Assembly: GCA_019925795.1 (NCBI GenBank)
Contig: CM034314.1
Coordinates: 98,141,264-98,205,263, forward strand
Reading direction: 5' to 3'
DNA length: 64,000 nucleotides
Origin: Dendrobium chrysotoxum
Taxonomy: Eukaryota; Streptophyta; Magnoliopsida; Asparagales; Orchidaceae
Position numbers and translations under genes: made by a program. Shown one piece after another: positions 13,423 through 28,100 of the stretch. The number at the start of each line of letters is the position of its first letter. The stretch's first letter is position 1. The notes below the pieces were generated by a model. It searched no databases, was not told the origin of the DNA, and saw only the letters and a program-made list of their open reading frames with translations.

Positions 13423-16062
13423 AAAGCCTTTATTAAAATTAAACCATAAAAAATATCTGCCTTGTAGTCATCATGGACGATCTTGGAAATCTTCATAGCC
13501 TCTTCCAAAACCCACAAAACATCAACTTCTTCATTTTCATATGCTAGAAACAATCACTTGTTCTCCATTCCATTGTTTGGACATGTAGCACTCAAGTATG
13601 TATATATATGATATAATGCTTCTTTATGTAATGATATTGATGGTCGAATGAAAATTGTTTTCTTCTAGTACATTGATCTTTGTCTGTGCTTTTCACCCCA
13701 AGTGACAGGACAACTTGAGTGCATAAGTTCACGAACCTAGAGAACTTCAGAGGAATGAGGTTGCTATGACAAAGTATTATTTGTAGGGTTCTACTTCAAT
13801 TATCCTTGAATCCGCTACTGTTGCCTCAGCACATGCACAAGTTTAGATCATGCTTTATTATTATCTCCTTTCTTAGTTTCTCAAGTTTGAGCACCTTAAT
13901 TGGTTAAAATAGCTAGAAATAGCATCAAGGTTATTTCATTGTGCTTGTCATGGTGTAAGAAGTCTATGATAGTTGTGTAATAGTCTGAATAAGGAATCTA
14001 ATGAATAATCAGTGTTATCTTTAGTGCTTCTATATCTACATTTAGTTTGCATTTGTTCTGCGTCATATTTTGTGTAAGAACAAATTTTCTTGGAAACTTT
14101 TTGTTGGGTGTTGCATCACAGTTTTGCATTTTATAAAATCACCGGATAGTTCTTATTCACTTGAAACTTCTTGATGAGAGCTTGACTTCTTTTTTAGCCA
14201 CTCCAATAATTTTCAAATCATTACAACTTTATTTGGTATCCAAAATATAAATAAATAATTTTTATTTGAAAAAAAGCCTAAAATAGCCACCCGACTATTT
14301 GTATATTGCTAATTTAGTCCCAAAAATCACATTCCTTCAATTTAGTTTATCGACTATACAAAATTAATCTCAAATGGTTTCTCAAGTAGAAGTTAATGAA
14401 AAGCGAGATACAAAATCGATCCCAATTTAGTCCCTTGACTTTATAAAATTGATCTAAATTTAGTCCCTGAGAGATCAATTTGAATTAATTTTGTATATTC
14501 AAAGGACTAAATTTGAGTTAAGATCATACTTTGGACTAAATTAGTCTCATATGAATAGTCAAAGGACTATTTTAGACTTTTCCCCATTTTGATTTTCTAG
14601 CATTAGTTTTTGTATTGGATGTTATAGTTGTTAACACTGTTGTTGCCAGGTCTCAAGTCCTGGATGAGAAAAAGTGAAGGGTTGCGTTAGGTAGTCGATA
14701 GCCAGCATAAAACTTGTCAAATAATTATGACATAAATTATTTAATACATTGTGTTAATGTTAGGGCGTTCCCTGGAAGTGACACGTTGTATGACCTGAAT
14801 ACAGCGACAAGTGAGCAAGGGCCGCTACACCGGCGCCCGGATGCAGTGTTAAATAGGCAAGAGTTCCCACATCATGGACGGATGTGGGCAAAAAAGCTAG
14901 TCCATGAAACTAAAATTAAGATAAGAACTTGGAATATAAGTTCCTTTACAAACAAATTAATGAAATTAATAGATATTATGATTTATAGGAAGATAAATAT
15001 TCTATGCATTCAGAAAATAAAATGGGTTGGAGTGAAGACTAAGGAGATTGATAGTTTAGGATTTAAACTATGATTTTCTAATAGTAGTCATACTAGAAAT
15101 GGAGTGTGTGATTATAGATAAAAGTTTGAAGGATAATGTTGTAAAAATTAATAGAATTGGGAATAGAATTATAGCTTTAAAAATTATTATTGATGCTAAG
15201 ATTATTAATATTATAAGCGCTTATGCTACTCAAGTAGATTTGGATATGAGTTCAAAATTAAAATTTTAGAATGACTTAAAAAAATTAATACCAAAGATAC
15301 CTCTCGAAGAAGGAATTTTTATTAGAGGAGATTTAAATGGACATATTGGTAGAGAGGTAGATGATTTTAAAAGCATTCATTGTGGCTATGACTTTGGAGC
15401 GACTAATGAAGGTGGTAAGACCATATTACATTTTTTTAGCTTATGATTTTGTAATTGCTAATACCATATTTAAGAAAAGAGATGAGCATCTCATCACTTA
15501 TAAAAATGAATATAATAAAACTCAGATTGATTATTTTCTTATAAGAAAAATAGATCGTTTAGATTGCAAAGATTGTAAAATTATTCCGAGTGAAAGTTTA
15601 TGTACCCAACATTGCTTATTAGTTTTAAACTTTAAAATAAAGGGGCAGAAATTAAAAAATAAAGAAAATCGATGTTCTAGGATTAAATGGGGGCATTTAA
15701 AAAATATTAACAAAAATATTTTTGAGATTAAGATTATAGATCTTAAGATTTTGCCTGTGCGTGAGAAACCTAATTTTATGTGGAAAAAAATAACTAGTGA
15801 TATGAAGAATGTTGCAAAAGATGTACTTGGAATATCAAAGGAAAACAATATTAATAGTCAAAATAGTTGGTGATGGAATCAAAATGCGCAAGAAAAGATA
15901 AAAAATAAGAAGATTTATTATAAAATTTGATTTAGCTGTAAAAATTCTGATAATTGGGAAAGATATAAAGAGGCCTATAAAAAGTCTAAAAAAATAATTT
16001 GCAATGCAAAAATTTTAGCTTTTAATGATTTATATAATACATTAAATACTAAGGAGGGCGAA

Positions 16063-16105
<43 letters not shown>

Positions 16106-19100
16106 TTAGCTAAACAAAAAGATAGGAGTAGTAAGGATTTAGTTTAAGTGAAGTGCAGTAAGGATGAAAATAAAAAAGTGTTCTTATTAGAAGAGGATAT
16201 TCAACAAAGGTTGATGAGATATTTTACTAAACTTTTCAATAAAGATTATGAGAATGCAATTGACTTTAGTGACTTTAGCACCTTAAATGAAAATAAAGAT
16301 TTTTATTTTTATCGGTGTAGTAGTAAAACTGAAGTTAAAGAGGCTTTAAAGAAAATGAAGTGTGGAAAAGCTGGTAGACTTGATGATATTCCGATAGAGG
16401 TGTGGAACTGCTTAGGAGATGAAGGAATTTTTTGGCTTACTAATCTTTTTAATATTATTTTGAAGACTAAAAAGATGTCAGATGAGTGGAGATTGAGTGT
16501 GTTGATTCCGATTTTTAATAATAAAGGTGATGCACAAGATTGTGCGAATTATAGAGGAATTAAGTTAATGTGTCATACTTTAAATTTATGGGAGAGAGTT
16601 ATGGAGCATAGGTTGCGACATGACACTAATATTTCTCAAAATCAATTTGGATTCATGCCAGGTGGGTCTATTATGGAAGTTATACATTTATTGAGAGGTT
16701 TGATGGAGAAGCATAGAGAGAATAAGGAGGATCTACATATGATTTTTATTGATTTAGAGAAAGCATATGATAAAGCTCCAAGAGAAGTGCTATGAAGAGT
16801 TTTACATAAGAAAGGGGTTAATAATGCTTATATTAAAACTGAATATGTTGAGTGTAATTTTAGAAATAATAGATCTAGTAGAGGGATTGTGACTTTGGGC
16901 AATCAAGTTATTAATAAGAGTACACGTTTTAGATATCTTGGTTCTACTATTCAGAGTAATGCTAAAATAGATAGGGATATTATTAGTAGAATTCAAGTTA
17001 GATGGTTGAAGTGGAGGAATGCATCGGGCTTGTTGTATGATAGAAAAGTCCCTCTCAAACTTAAGGGAAAATTCTATAAGATGGTAGTGAGACCTGCAAT
17101 GCTTTATGGAGCAGAATGTTGGCCATTAAAAGAGAAGCATAATATTAAGTTAAGTGTTGCAAAGATGAGGATACTCAAGTGGATGAGTGGCTTTACTCTT
17201 AGAGACAGGATACGAAATGAGCATATTCGTGAAAAGGTTGGAGTAGCTCCAGTGGAAGATAAAATTAGAGAGAGTCTCCTTAGATGGTTTGGTCATATAA
17301 AACGGCAGCCTTCCAATGACCCGGTTAGGAAAGTATATGTATTAGATTCAACTTATATTAAGAAAGGAAGAGATAGACCTAAAAAGACTTGGTTAGAAAA
17401 TATTTGAAATGATCTTTCTTTATTAGATTTAGATAATAATTTGACTCTTAACAAGACACAATGGAGAAAAAGGATTCATATAGCCGACCCCATATAATGG
17501 GATAAAAACTTGTTATTGTTGTTGTTGGTGGTGGTGGTGGTGTTATAGTTGTTATCATTTTCTTGCCATAATATTACTAAAGTCGAGTAAAAAACTGCCT
17601 ATCTTCATTTGATTAATTCCTCATTAAAAAAAAACATAATTTAAACATCATTGCTTTTTGAATAATCACCTATATCTATTCTAAGGGCATGTTTGCAATC
17701 AATTTATGTTTTGATCTTTCTTTTTTTTAGATTTTTTATTTATGTTCAAAATTGGAAAAAAAAAATATATGTTTTTCTATCTTACATCTTTATTATTTTT
17801 ATAAACAAAAAATAGGATCCTTCACTTCGTCACTTGGTTCGTGCTCCTTGTCATTGCCATCCTTTCCCTCCCCTAGCTTTAATCATAGCTTCTCTCCAAC
17901 GCCACCACCGAAATCATTGATTCCAATAGTAATTCAACTAACAAGTTTTTTTTTTTTTTTGCAAGTCGAAGCTACTTTAGGACATGAAAGCCCATGACCT
18001 GATCCAACACCACGTGCTCTTTAATTCTTGGAAATCATTGGCTTCATGCTACCCTCTTTTGGCGTTATGGCATATTTTACCTGCCAAAACGCAAGATCCC
18101 TCATAATGGTGGCACCCAATCCCTGGACTTCATCTTCCTTGTTGTTGGAGGTATCAGCAACGCTCATTTTTGTGTCATTGACCTCATCTTCAAGGTCAAT
18201 GCTGTTACCACATTCCAGCATGAATTCATCCTGTTAAGCCCTTCAACTTCTCATGGTGGGAGAGCCTACGTTTCATCAACTTCCATTCCACTCACCCTTG
18301 TTGATACTTGAGTTTCAATTGAAAAAAAAAAAGTTTTTAAATTTTCAAAAACATAAAAATCATTGAGCTTTGTAAAACAAGCCAATTTATTTTTTAAAAT
18401 AAAAAAATGAGAAAACAAACATTTTTTTACTATTTTTTAATAACAAAATAAAAAGCAAAAACAAAAATTGATTACAAACATGCCCTAAACTTTTCTATAA
18501 TTGCATTTTTTTGTTCGTATTTATGTACTATTGTCAATATTTTAACCATTTGTGTGGTCAATTTTCATCAGCTCCAGGTGATATACAATATTTCATCATC
18601 TAGGCCCCCAAAAACCACAAACTTGAAAGAAGTTAGTAAAAACATGTTCAAAAATCATGTTAACCCATATTGGACATAGATACCAAAGTCAAACTTCAAG
18701 ATGTAGACGTGATGATCCTTACACATGTTTACTAGAGCAAAAGAAAATCTCATTCTCTTGCACCAAGAAATCTATCATGGGTTTTAAGTTAGGCTGAAGG
18801 TGTTAGAGCAAAGGGTAAGTGGGACACCACCACCTCTACAAAAGTTATAATCCTTGCTTGACCTCGCTAACAACTTGATCAAATTCCTGGATTTGTTCTA
18901 TCAACAACAATGAATTTAAGAAAGTTCACATGAGCCTTTTTTTTTTATTGTTTAGTTTGATCATATTTTGACTTGTTACACGTTATTAGGTGTAATTTTT
19001 TTAAGTTTGATTATTTGTCTATATACCTGTATTTATATTCATGCAAGTGATGAGTGTCCTTAAAACCAATTCTATAAGACAACAATTTGTCCAACTAGTA

Positions 19101-22100
19101 GGATTATGCTTGAAATTTTGGCAATTAGTTTACATGCCATCACACACACAAAAAAAAGGCGTGTATATTATGGTGAACAAGAAAATTACCACATGAAATG
19201 GATTTCTCGCAACGCCAAAATAAGCTCATGCGAGTGACGCATAAAGCATCTAGACTAAAATAAAACCTCTCCACACCGACAAAAGGAGTATGTTTCTAGA
19301 AATTTTATTTGAAGGATAGCAGAAGAGTATGGAAAGAAAACAAAATAAAACCAATATAAACTCCATTGTACCAAGAAATGTAGGTAAGAATTTTTTAGGA
19401 CCTACAACATGGCAAGAATGAACAAAAGGTCTTCAACCATACCAATAAAGGTGTGTATGAGTTTTTGATAGAATCTCTGTACAATGTTTAGAAAATAATA
19501 TGGGAGCCTCCCCACTACACCCAAAAAAAAAAAACATGCAATGTCAGTACATTTCATCATCTACTCTACAACCAAATTATAAACCCTTTTGAGCTTCAAA
19601 CTACAGGACTAGCTTTGGACTAAAGGATCAAAACGAAAGTGAACAAAAAAAAGTCCCACAATAATTAAACTCCTACAGAACATGCAACAACATCAAATCT
19701 TTATCCAACTATATGGGGTCGGCTACAAGAATCATTTTTCTCTAGTGTCCTATGAAGAGTGAAATTCTCATTTAAATTTAATAACAAAAAGTCATTTCTA
19801 ATACTTTTTAACCAAGTCTTTTTAGGTTTTCATCTACCTTTCTTAACATAGGTCAGATCTAATACATCTACTCTCCTAATCGAGTCATCGAAAGGCCAAC
19901 GTTTTATGTGACCAAACCATCTAAGGTGACTCCCTAATCTTATCTATCACTGGAGCTACTCCAACCATTTCACGTATATAGATGTTTCGCATTCTATCTC
20001 TAAGAGTAAAGCCACTCATCCACCTGAGCATCCTCATCTCTGCAATACTACACTTAATTTTATTCTTCTCTTTTAATGACCAACATTATGCACCATGAAG
20101 CATTGCAAGTCTCACCACCATCTTATAGAATTTTCTCTTTAAGTTTGAGAGGTACTTTTCTATCACACAACAGGTCCGATGCATTTCTCCACTTCAATCA
20201 TCCAACTTGAATTCTACTAATAATATCCCCGTCTATTTTTCACTTTAAACCAAGGTTTTAAAAGGCGAAATCGAGAATCGAGACATTTTGTCTAAACGAG
20301 GTGAGATGTAAGCCTCAAGGCGGATCGAGGCATAAGCCTCAAAATGAAAAAAAATAAAGTAATTTAAAATTATAAATAATTACAAAAAATGACAAAATAT
20401 TAAGTCAATTATGAACTTGATGATTTGTTCGAAGATAATATTACTAGAACATAAAATTCAAAATAAACTCACTTAAAAATAAAACACGCCCTTAAGATCA
20501 AGACCCAAGGCAGGCTCATCATCATTTGATTGTCTTCAAAAGAATTCTCATAATTTATGTCAAAGTCATCCTCAAACTTTTCTTTATCTATAATATTTTT
20601 TTTTCCGTTATCCCCTATATCAGTTAACATTTCATTAATTCTAAAATGAAATAATAAATTAATAACATAAAAAATAATTCATTATATTTAAGAATTTAAG
20701 CATACCTTTAAATTTTTTTGAAGCTTCAATCTCACTTTGTTTCTTTCTTTTATATACTTGGAAGTAGAAGATAACCCCAATTCGATAGACATTTTAATAT
20801 CTACAGTGGTTGCTTCATTATCCTCATTGACATAAATTTTTCATTTAGCTTCAACTTCAGAAATATCAGCATTCTTAGAAGTAACCCATTCATCATCAGA
20901 CTGTAAATCATTAAGAAAAGGGTCAATTTCATTATCACTGTTTCCTTGCTTCTATAATTTGAGATGTTTATCCTTCAATTTTTTATTAAATATAATATAT
21001 ACTAGTTTGTTCATTTGTTCTGCAGCCAATCAATTTCTTCTCTTTATATGAATTTGATTAAAGGTACTCTAATTACGCTCGCATGCAGAAGGTGAGAATA
21101 TTAGGCTAAGAACTTTAAATGCAAAAGTTATTAATTCAGTAACATTATCTCCAAATTGAACCCACCAACGTTCTACATAAAAATGAAAAGTATATTATGA
21201 AATATAGATTGAAGTAGAAGACTCGGACATAAATATTAAAATTTAAAATTATAAATATACAAACTATAAACATACCAGGAGATCGTGTTTTGTAGCATAA
21301 TTGCGCTTCTCAAAATCCAAACATTCCCTTCTTCAAATGAAAATCCTCAAGTTGATCATTCACTTTGAGGTTGTCATCTTCAGAAATAAGTTTGTCTATA
21401 CATGCATACAAACCAATTTTACCTCTTTATCAACATGGAAGTTTTTATCATAATGAAACTGAGAATTTAAATAATATGCAGCAGCATGTAAGTGTTGATG
21501 CAATTGGCGATCTCACTTTTCATCTATAATTTCCCATATTTCTTTGAATGCACCTTCTTGACCGCCCAAATTTTTTGCTATATCTTCTTTAGCTCTATTC
21601 ATTACTTCATAAATAAATCTCATAGTCGGGGCCCTCTCACCATCAATCATTCTAAACACCTTAACTAATGATCTTGTTGTCTTCAAAGCATAATTTGTAC
21701 TACACCAAAATGAATCATCTTTCATAACAATTTTCTTAACCTATTTTCCTTCTTATTTTTTGGCCCATAAACTTTTATCCCATTCTTTATAAGCAAACAT
21801 AGCTTCCAAAGGTTGTCTTAACTCCTTAAATCTCTGCAATGTTAAATATGCAGTTGCAAATCTCGTAACAGCAGGTCGAATAATTTCTTTTTCAATAAAT
21901 TTTCTCATCAAGCTAAGTACCCAAAACTATTCTCAATTTAAGAGAATAAAAAAAAAAGAAAAAAAAAGCTAAGTACCCAAAAGTGATTGTAAATAAACTT
22001 ACTAACGAATTTGGCCGTCAATAGGGCTGATTTATGCTGAGGCAACTGTCCCAACCTCTCAAAAATTAAATCAATACAATTTGAATCTTAATATAACAAT

Positions 22101-25100
22101 GAAGGTTAATTCTTCATTCATGCTTATTCATATTCACTTAGCATGTTATTGACAAAATTTTCATAGAAACTTTTATTAGTAGAACAAAAATAACATCACT
22201 CGCATAAATTTATATTAAAGAGTTTTTAAAATTTTTTATTTTAAAATCATTAATATAATGTATTATGATGTGTTTCAGATCTAGTCAATGATTTTAACTG
22301 TTTTGGCTTAATTTCAAATTAAAATCACAGAAAATAAATTGTAAAAAATATAAAAAAATAAGCCAATTTTGACAAAATTCCCAAGTTCTAAAAAAGCCAA
22401 TTCTAAGTGTTTAATGTCATCATCTTAGCCTCTCTGTTGGCACCATACTTCATGTTGGATTGCTTATGTCAAAAAGTCTTGACAGCTTCAAAGCAGCCAA
22501 ACAAGAACAACTATGCATCAATCAAACTTTTATGTAAAGGCAAAAGCAACATCATAAAGCCAAATAAGAAAAGGGAATCCTCACATAACTTACAGTAAAT
22601 TAGAGTAATTTCTATTTCATAAAATCAATATAAAATAAATCATTAGATGGCAAATGAAGCAAACAACGAAAAGAAAATTACTATGCCGTAATAGTTTAAA
22701 AAGATGGTGAAGAGAAAGCAAACAACGAAGGATAATTACGGAAATAAATCGTTACCTTCATGGAGAGGTACGTCGAAGTCGACAAGTATGCGGCTGCTAA
22801 AGTCGACAGGAAGAAAGATTGTTACCTACACTACAGCCGTAGAAAATGAACCCTTTGATTACGGGAAGCAGGCGAAGAAGAAACACGCAATGAAAGAGAG
22901 TTAGGGAAATAAATCGTTACCTTCGCAGAGAGGTACGTCTAAGTCGAGAAAAAGGTGGCTGTTGAAGTCAACAATCAGGCGAAGATGAAGCAAATGATGG
23001 GAAGAAAGATCGTTACCTACACTACAGCCGTAGAAAACGAACCCTTCAATTACGGGAAGCGCACGAAGAGGAAGAAAGCAATGAAAGGAAATTAGGAAAT
23101 AAATCGTTACCTTCGTGAAGAGGTACGTCAAAGTCGAGAAGAAGGTGGCTGCTGAAGTCAGCGTTCAAACCTCCTCAGTTCTCACACAAATCACTTGCTG
23201 GCGAAAAGCAAGTGAAGATGAAGCAAATGACGGGAAGAAAGATAGAGGCATGTTACCTTCGCCTCCAGGTACATCGAACTCGACCGAACTGTGGCTGTTG
23301 AAGTCGGCGGAGTTCGCTTTCACCTTTCAGTTCTCACATGAAGCAGATAAGTGTTACCCTAATCCTTTACTTGACTCTTATACGACTCCATCGCTCGGTG
23401 GTATATACATATAAACCGAGGTGGTGCCTCGTTATGCCTCGAGGCATTACAAACAGAAGCGTACGCCCTGTGCATAAAAATTGTACGCTCCGCCCGACCC
23501 TTCAAGGCTTAAGCCTCGATGCACATAGCTTTCGCCTCGACTTGAGGCGTGCCTCAATGCATCTGCCTCGTCCGCCTTTTATTCGATGCTTTAAACAATA
23601 AAACCGAGATATCTAAAACATGTACCCTTTTTAATGACCAGATCGTCCAAAGTCATAACTCCCCTAGATCTATTATCACTAAAATAACACTTGTATCAGT
23701 TTTAGATCTACTGAAATAAAAACCTTTAGACTCTAAGATTGACCTCCACAATTCAAGTTTTCCTTCAACTTCCTTTCTAATCTTATTGGCAAGAAGAATA
23801 TCATCAGCAAAAAGCATACACTATATACATCCTTTTGCAAATGTCTAGTAAGAACAAGCATGACCAAAGCAAAAAGATATAGGCTTAAAGTTGATGGTTG
23901 ATATAATCCAACTGAAATAGGAAAATATTTGGTCAAACCACCTTGTGTTTGAATAGAAGTGACAACTCTTTCATACATATCATTAATGACTTGAATATAA
24001 GCATCATTAACTCCTTTCTTTTCAAGAACCCTCCAGAGCACTTCTTTTAGAACTTTATCATATGTTTTCTCTAAATCAATAAATATCATGTGTAAATCCT
24101 CCTTATTCTCTCCATACTTCTCCATCAAACCTCTCAATAAATGTATAGCTCCCATAATAGACCTACCCATCATGAATCCAAATTGATTGTGAGAAATATT
24201 AGTATCACATCATAATTTATGCTCAATTAATCTCTCCCATAGTTTTATGTATGAAACATTAACTTAATTCTTCTATAATTTGCACACTCTTATGCACCAC
24301 ATTTATTTTTAAAAATAGTAACTAACACACTCCTCCACTCATCTAGCATATTTTTTCTTTAAAATAATATTAAAAAAATTATCGAGTTAAGAAATTCTTT
24401 TATCTCCTAAGCATTTCCACACCTCTATTGAAATGTCATCAAGTTCAACTATTTCTCCACAATTCATTTTACTTTAAAGTCTCTCTAACTTTGATTTTAC
24501 TAACATGATGATAAAAATAAAAATCTCTATTTTCATTTAGGGTGCCAAGATCACTAAAGTCAATTGTATTATCACAATCTTCATTGAAAAGCTTATCAAA
24601 ATATTTCATCCACCTATATTGAATATCCTCTTCTAATAAAAATACTTTTTGGTCTTCATCCTTAATGCACTTCATTATAGAACATGGACATCAAAAAATA
24701 ATTTTGCAAGGTTAATAACCCCCATTAAATTATAAATTTTAAAAATCAATATTCAATTAAATTATAATCCTTTGACCCTATATTTATAAATCTTATATAG
24801 AGTTTATTAAATCCCACAGTCAATGAGGAATTAAATAGAGATTTAGTTAGACTATCCTCTCGCTACTGATCGATGATGATAGGGGTCAGTGGCCACGTAG
24901 ACTTATTACTTTTATTTAAGTTAGGTCATCACGATGGAGATTGGTCAATGTAATAGGCAAAAAAAGCCCTATTTAGCTTTGAGATGCTTCAAGGGCTTGT
25001 TTTCAAGATCCATATCTTAATTTTGTAAAGACATGAAGAGGCTCATCCAATCACTCCTCAACTCATAAACACTCTTAGGACATTAATGTAGACCTCATTT

Positions 25101-28100
25101 GATAATATATATCTATTCAATTGTTTACAACCTTAAGAATGCTTTCACCTAATGTCAACAAGATTGTCCTGAGGGACATTTGGACATTGTTTAGACTTGA
25201 GGGCTTTGTTTGAATTGGTCATCCACATTTAGCAACCCATTGACTGAACAATATACAAAGACCATAGCATTTTATTGACTGAATATAGGTTCCCTTACAG
25301 GAAGATTAATGGAATTAATAGATATTATGATTCATAGGAAGATAAATATTTTGTGCATTCAGGAAACTAAATGGGTTGGAGAGAAGGCTAAGGAGATTGA
25401 TAGTTTAGGATTTAAAGTTTGGTATTCAGGTAAGAGTCGTACTAGAAATGGTGTAGGCGTGATTATAGATAAGAGTTTGAAGGATAATGTTATAAATATT
25501 AATAGAATTGGAGATAGAATTATGGCTTTAAAGATTGTTGTTGATGCTAAGATTATTAATATTATAAGTGCTTATGCTCCTCAAGTAGGTTTGGATATGT
25601 GTTCAAAATTAAAATTTTGGGAAGATTTAGAAGAATTAATTCAAAAGATACCTCTCGAAGAAAAAAAATTTATTGGAGGAGATTTAAATGGACATGTTGG
25701 TAGAGAGGTAAATGATTTTAAAAGCATTCATGGTGGATATGGGTTTGGAATGACTAATGAAGGTGGTAAGACCATACTAGATTTTTCTTTAGCTTATGAT
25801 TTTTTAATTGCTAATACATTATTTAAGAAAAGAGATGAGCATCTCATCACTTATAAGAATGGTTATAGTAAAACTCAGATTGATTATTTTCTTATAAGAA
25901 AAGTAGATAGTTTAGATTGCAAAGATTGCAAAGTTATTCCGAGTGAAAGTTTATGTACCCAACATCGCTTATTAGTTTTAGACTTTAAGATGAAAGGACA
26001 GAAAATAAAAAATAAAGTAAAGCGATTTTCTAGGATTAGATGGGGGCATTTAAAGAATAGTAATAAAAATATTTTTGAGAGTAAGATTTTAGATTCTAAG
26101 ATTTTATTTGTGCATGAGGATGCTAATGTTATGTGGGAAAAAGTGGCTAGTGATATTAAAAATATTGCTAAAGATGTGTTTGGAGTATCAAAGGGAAAAG
26201 CCCCTAATAGTAAAAATAGCTGGTGGTGGAATCCAATTATGCAAGAAAAGATAAAAAATAAGAAGATTTGTTATAAAAATTGGTTTAGATGTAAAAATTC
26301 TGATAATTGGGAAAGATATAAAGAGGCATGTAAGGATTCTAAGAAAGTAATATGTTATGCAAAGATCTTAGCTTTTAATAATTTATATAATAGATTAGAT
26401 ACTAAGGAGGGAGAAAGATATATGTATAAGCTAGCCAAACAAAGAGATAGGAGTAGTAAGGATTTAATTCAAGTGAAGTGTATTAAGGATGAAGATCAAA
26501 AAGTACTTTTCTTAGAAGATGATATTCAACAAAGGTGGATGAGATATTTTGATAAACTTTTTAATGAAGATTGTAGGAATACAATTGACTTTAGTGACCT
26601 TAGCATCCTAAATGAAAATAAAGATTTCTGTTTTTATCAGCGTATTAGTAAAACCGAAGTTAGAGAGGCTTTAAAGAAAATGAAGTGTGGAAAAGCTGTT
26701 GGACCTGATGATATCCCAATAGAGATGTGGAAATGCTTAGGAGATGAAAGAATTTCTTGGCTAACTAAACTTTTTAATAATATTTTGAAGACTAAAAAGA
26801 TGCCAGATGCGTGGAGAATGAGTGTATTGATTCCTATTTATAAGAATAAAGGTGATGCACAAGATTGTGCGAATTATAGAGGAATTAAGTTAATGTGTCA
26901 CACTTTAAAACTATGGGAGCGAGTTATGGAGCGTAGGCTGCGGCGTGATACTAATGTTTCTCAAAATCAATTTGGATTCATGCCTGGTAGGTCTACTATG
27001 GAAGCCATACATTTATTGAGAGGTTTGATGGAGAAATATAGGGAGAATAAGGAGGATCTACATATGATATTTATTGATTTAGAGAAAGCATATGATAAAG
27101 TTCCAAGAGAAGTGCTATGGAGAGTTCTTGAAAAGAAAGGAGTTAATAATGCTTATATTCAAATCATTAAAGATATGTATGAAGGAGCTACTACTTGTGT
27201 TCAAACACAAGGTGGTTTGACCAAGTATTTCCCTATTTCGGTTGGATTACATCAAGGATCAGCTTTAAGCCCATATCTTTTTGCGTTAGTCATCGATGTT
27301 CTCACTAGACATTTACAAGAGGATGTACCCTGGTGTATGCTTTTTGCTGATGATATTCTTCTTGTTGACAAGACTAAAGAGGGAATTGAAGGTAAACTTG
27401 AAGTCTGGAGATCAACCTTAGAGTCTAAAGGTTTTCGCTTGAGTAGATCTAAAACTGAATATATGGAGTGTAATTTTAGCAGTAATAGACCTAGTGAGGG
27501 GATTGTGACTTTGGGCGATCAAGTCATTAATAAGAGTACACGTTTTAGATATCTTGGATCTATTGTTCAGAGTGATGGTGAAATAGATGGGGATGTTATC
27601 AGTAGAATTCAAGTTGGATGGTTGAAGTGGAGGAATGCATCGGGCTTGTTGTGTGATAGAAAAGTCCCCCTTAAACTTAAGGGAAAATTCTATAAGATGG
27701 TGGTGAGACCTGCAATGCTTTATGGTGCAGAATGTTGGCCATTAAAAGAAAAGCATAATACTAAGTTATGTGTTGCGGAGATGAGGATGCTTAGGTGGAT
27801 GAGTGGATTTACTCTTAGAGACATGATACGAAATGAGCATATACGTGAAAAGGTTGGAGTAGCTCCAGTGGAGGATAAGATTAGAGAGAGTCGCCTTAGA
27901 TGGTTTGGTCACATAAAACGGCGGCCTTCCGATGACCCAGTTAGGAAAGTAGAGGTATTAGATTTGACTTATGTTAAGAAAGGTAGAGGTAGACCTAAAA
28001 AGACTTGGTTAGAAAATATTAAAAATGATCTTTCTCTATTAGATTTAAACAAGAATTTGACTTTGAACCGGACACAATGGAGAAAAAGGATTCATGTTGC

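Larger units (their letters stand above)
20251..23588 (-). mobile_element. hAT-type DNA transposon, degenerate, nested in an RTE LINE
   Basis: Bounded by a perfect 8-bp duplication CTTTAAAC (20243-20250 and 23589-23596), the hAT signature length. The left end is CAAGGTTTTAAAAGGCG; the right end on minus is CATCGAATAAAAGGCGGACG, an imperfect terminal inverted repeat. Both subterminal regions are crowded with GAGGC/GCCTC words, as in known plant hAT elements. Inside are a broken transposase on the minus strand and a tandem repeat. Length 3338 bp. Confidence 0.88.
19685..24678 (-). mobile_element. 5'-truncated RTE LINE split by a hAT element (copy 3)
   Basis: LINE sequence runs on the minus strand in two blocks, 19685-20250 (3' end and C-terminal region) and 23597-24678 (reverse transcriptase). 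It is flanked by AGAACATG at 19677-19684 and 24679-24686. Comparison with copy 2 shows that the blocks join at CTTTAAAC, which is duplicated around the inserted hAT element. The coding frame is degenerate. Recognisable pieces are MKCIKDEDQKVFLLEEDIQ and MIFIDLEKTYDKVLKEVL. Confidence 0.88.

Noticed and set aside
13302..13553. 83-codon frame with an Arg-Glu repeat
   Set aside because: Created by the (CT)n microsatellite; no splice sites or homology.
18081..18230. Additional internal exon of the kelch gene
   Set aside because: Its 0/0 phase cannot join the phase-1 exons 7 and 8, and it lies within the inverted ends of a transposon.
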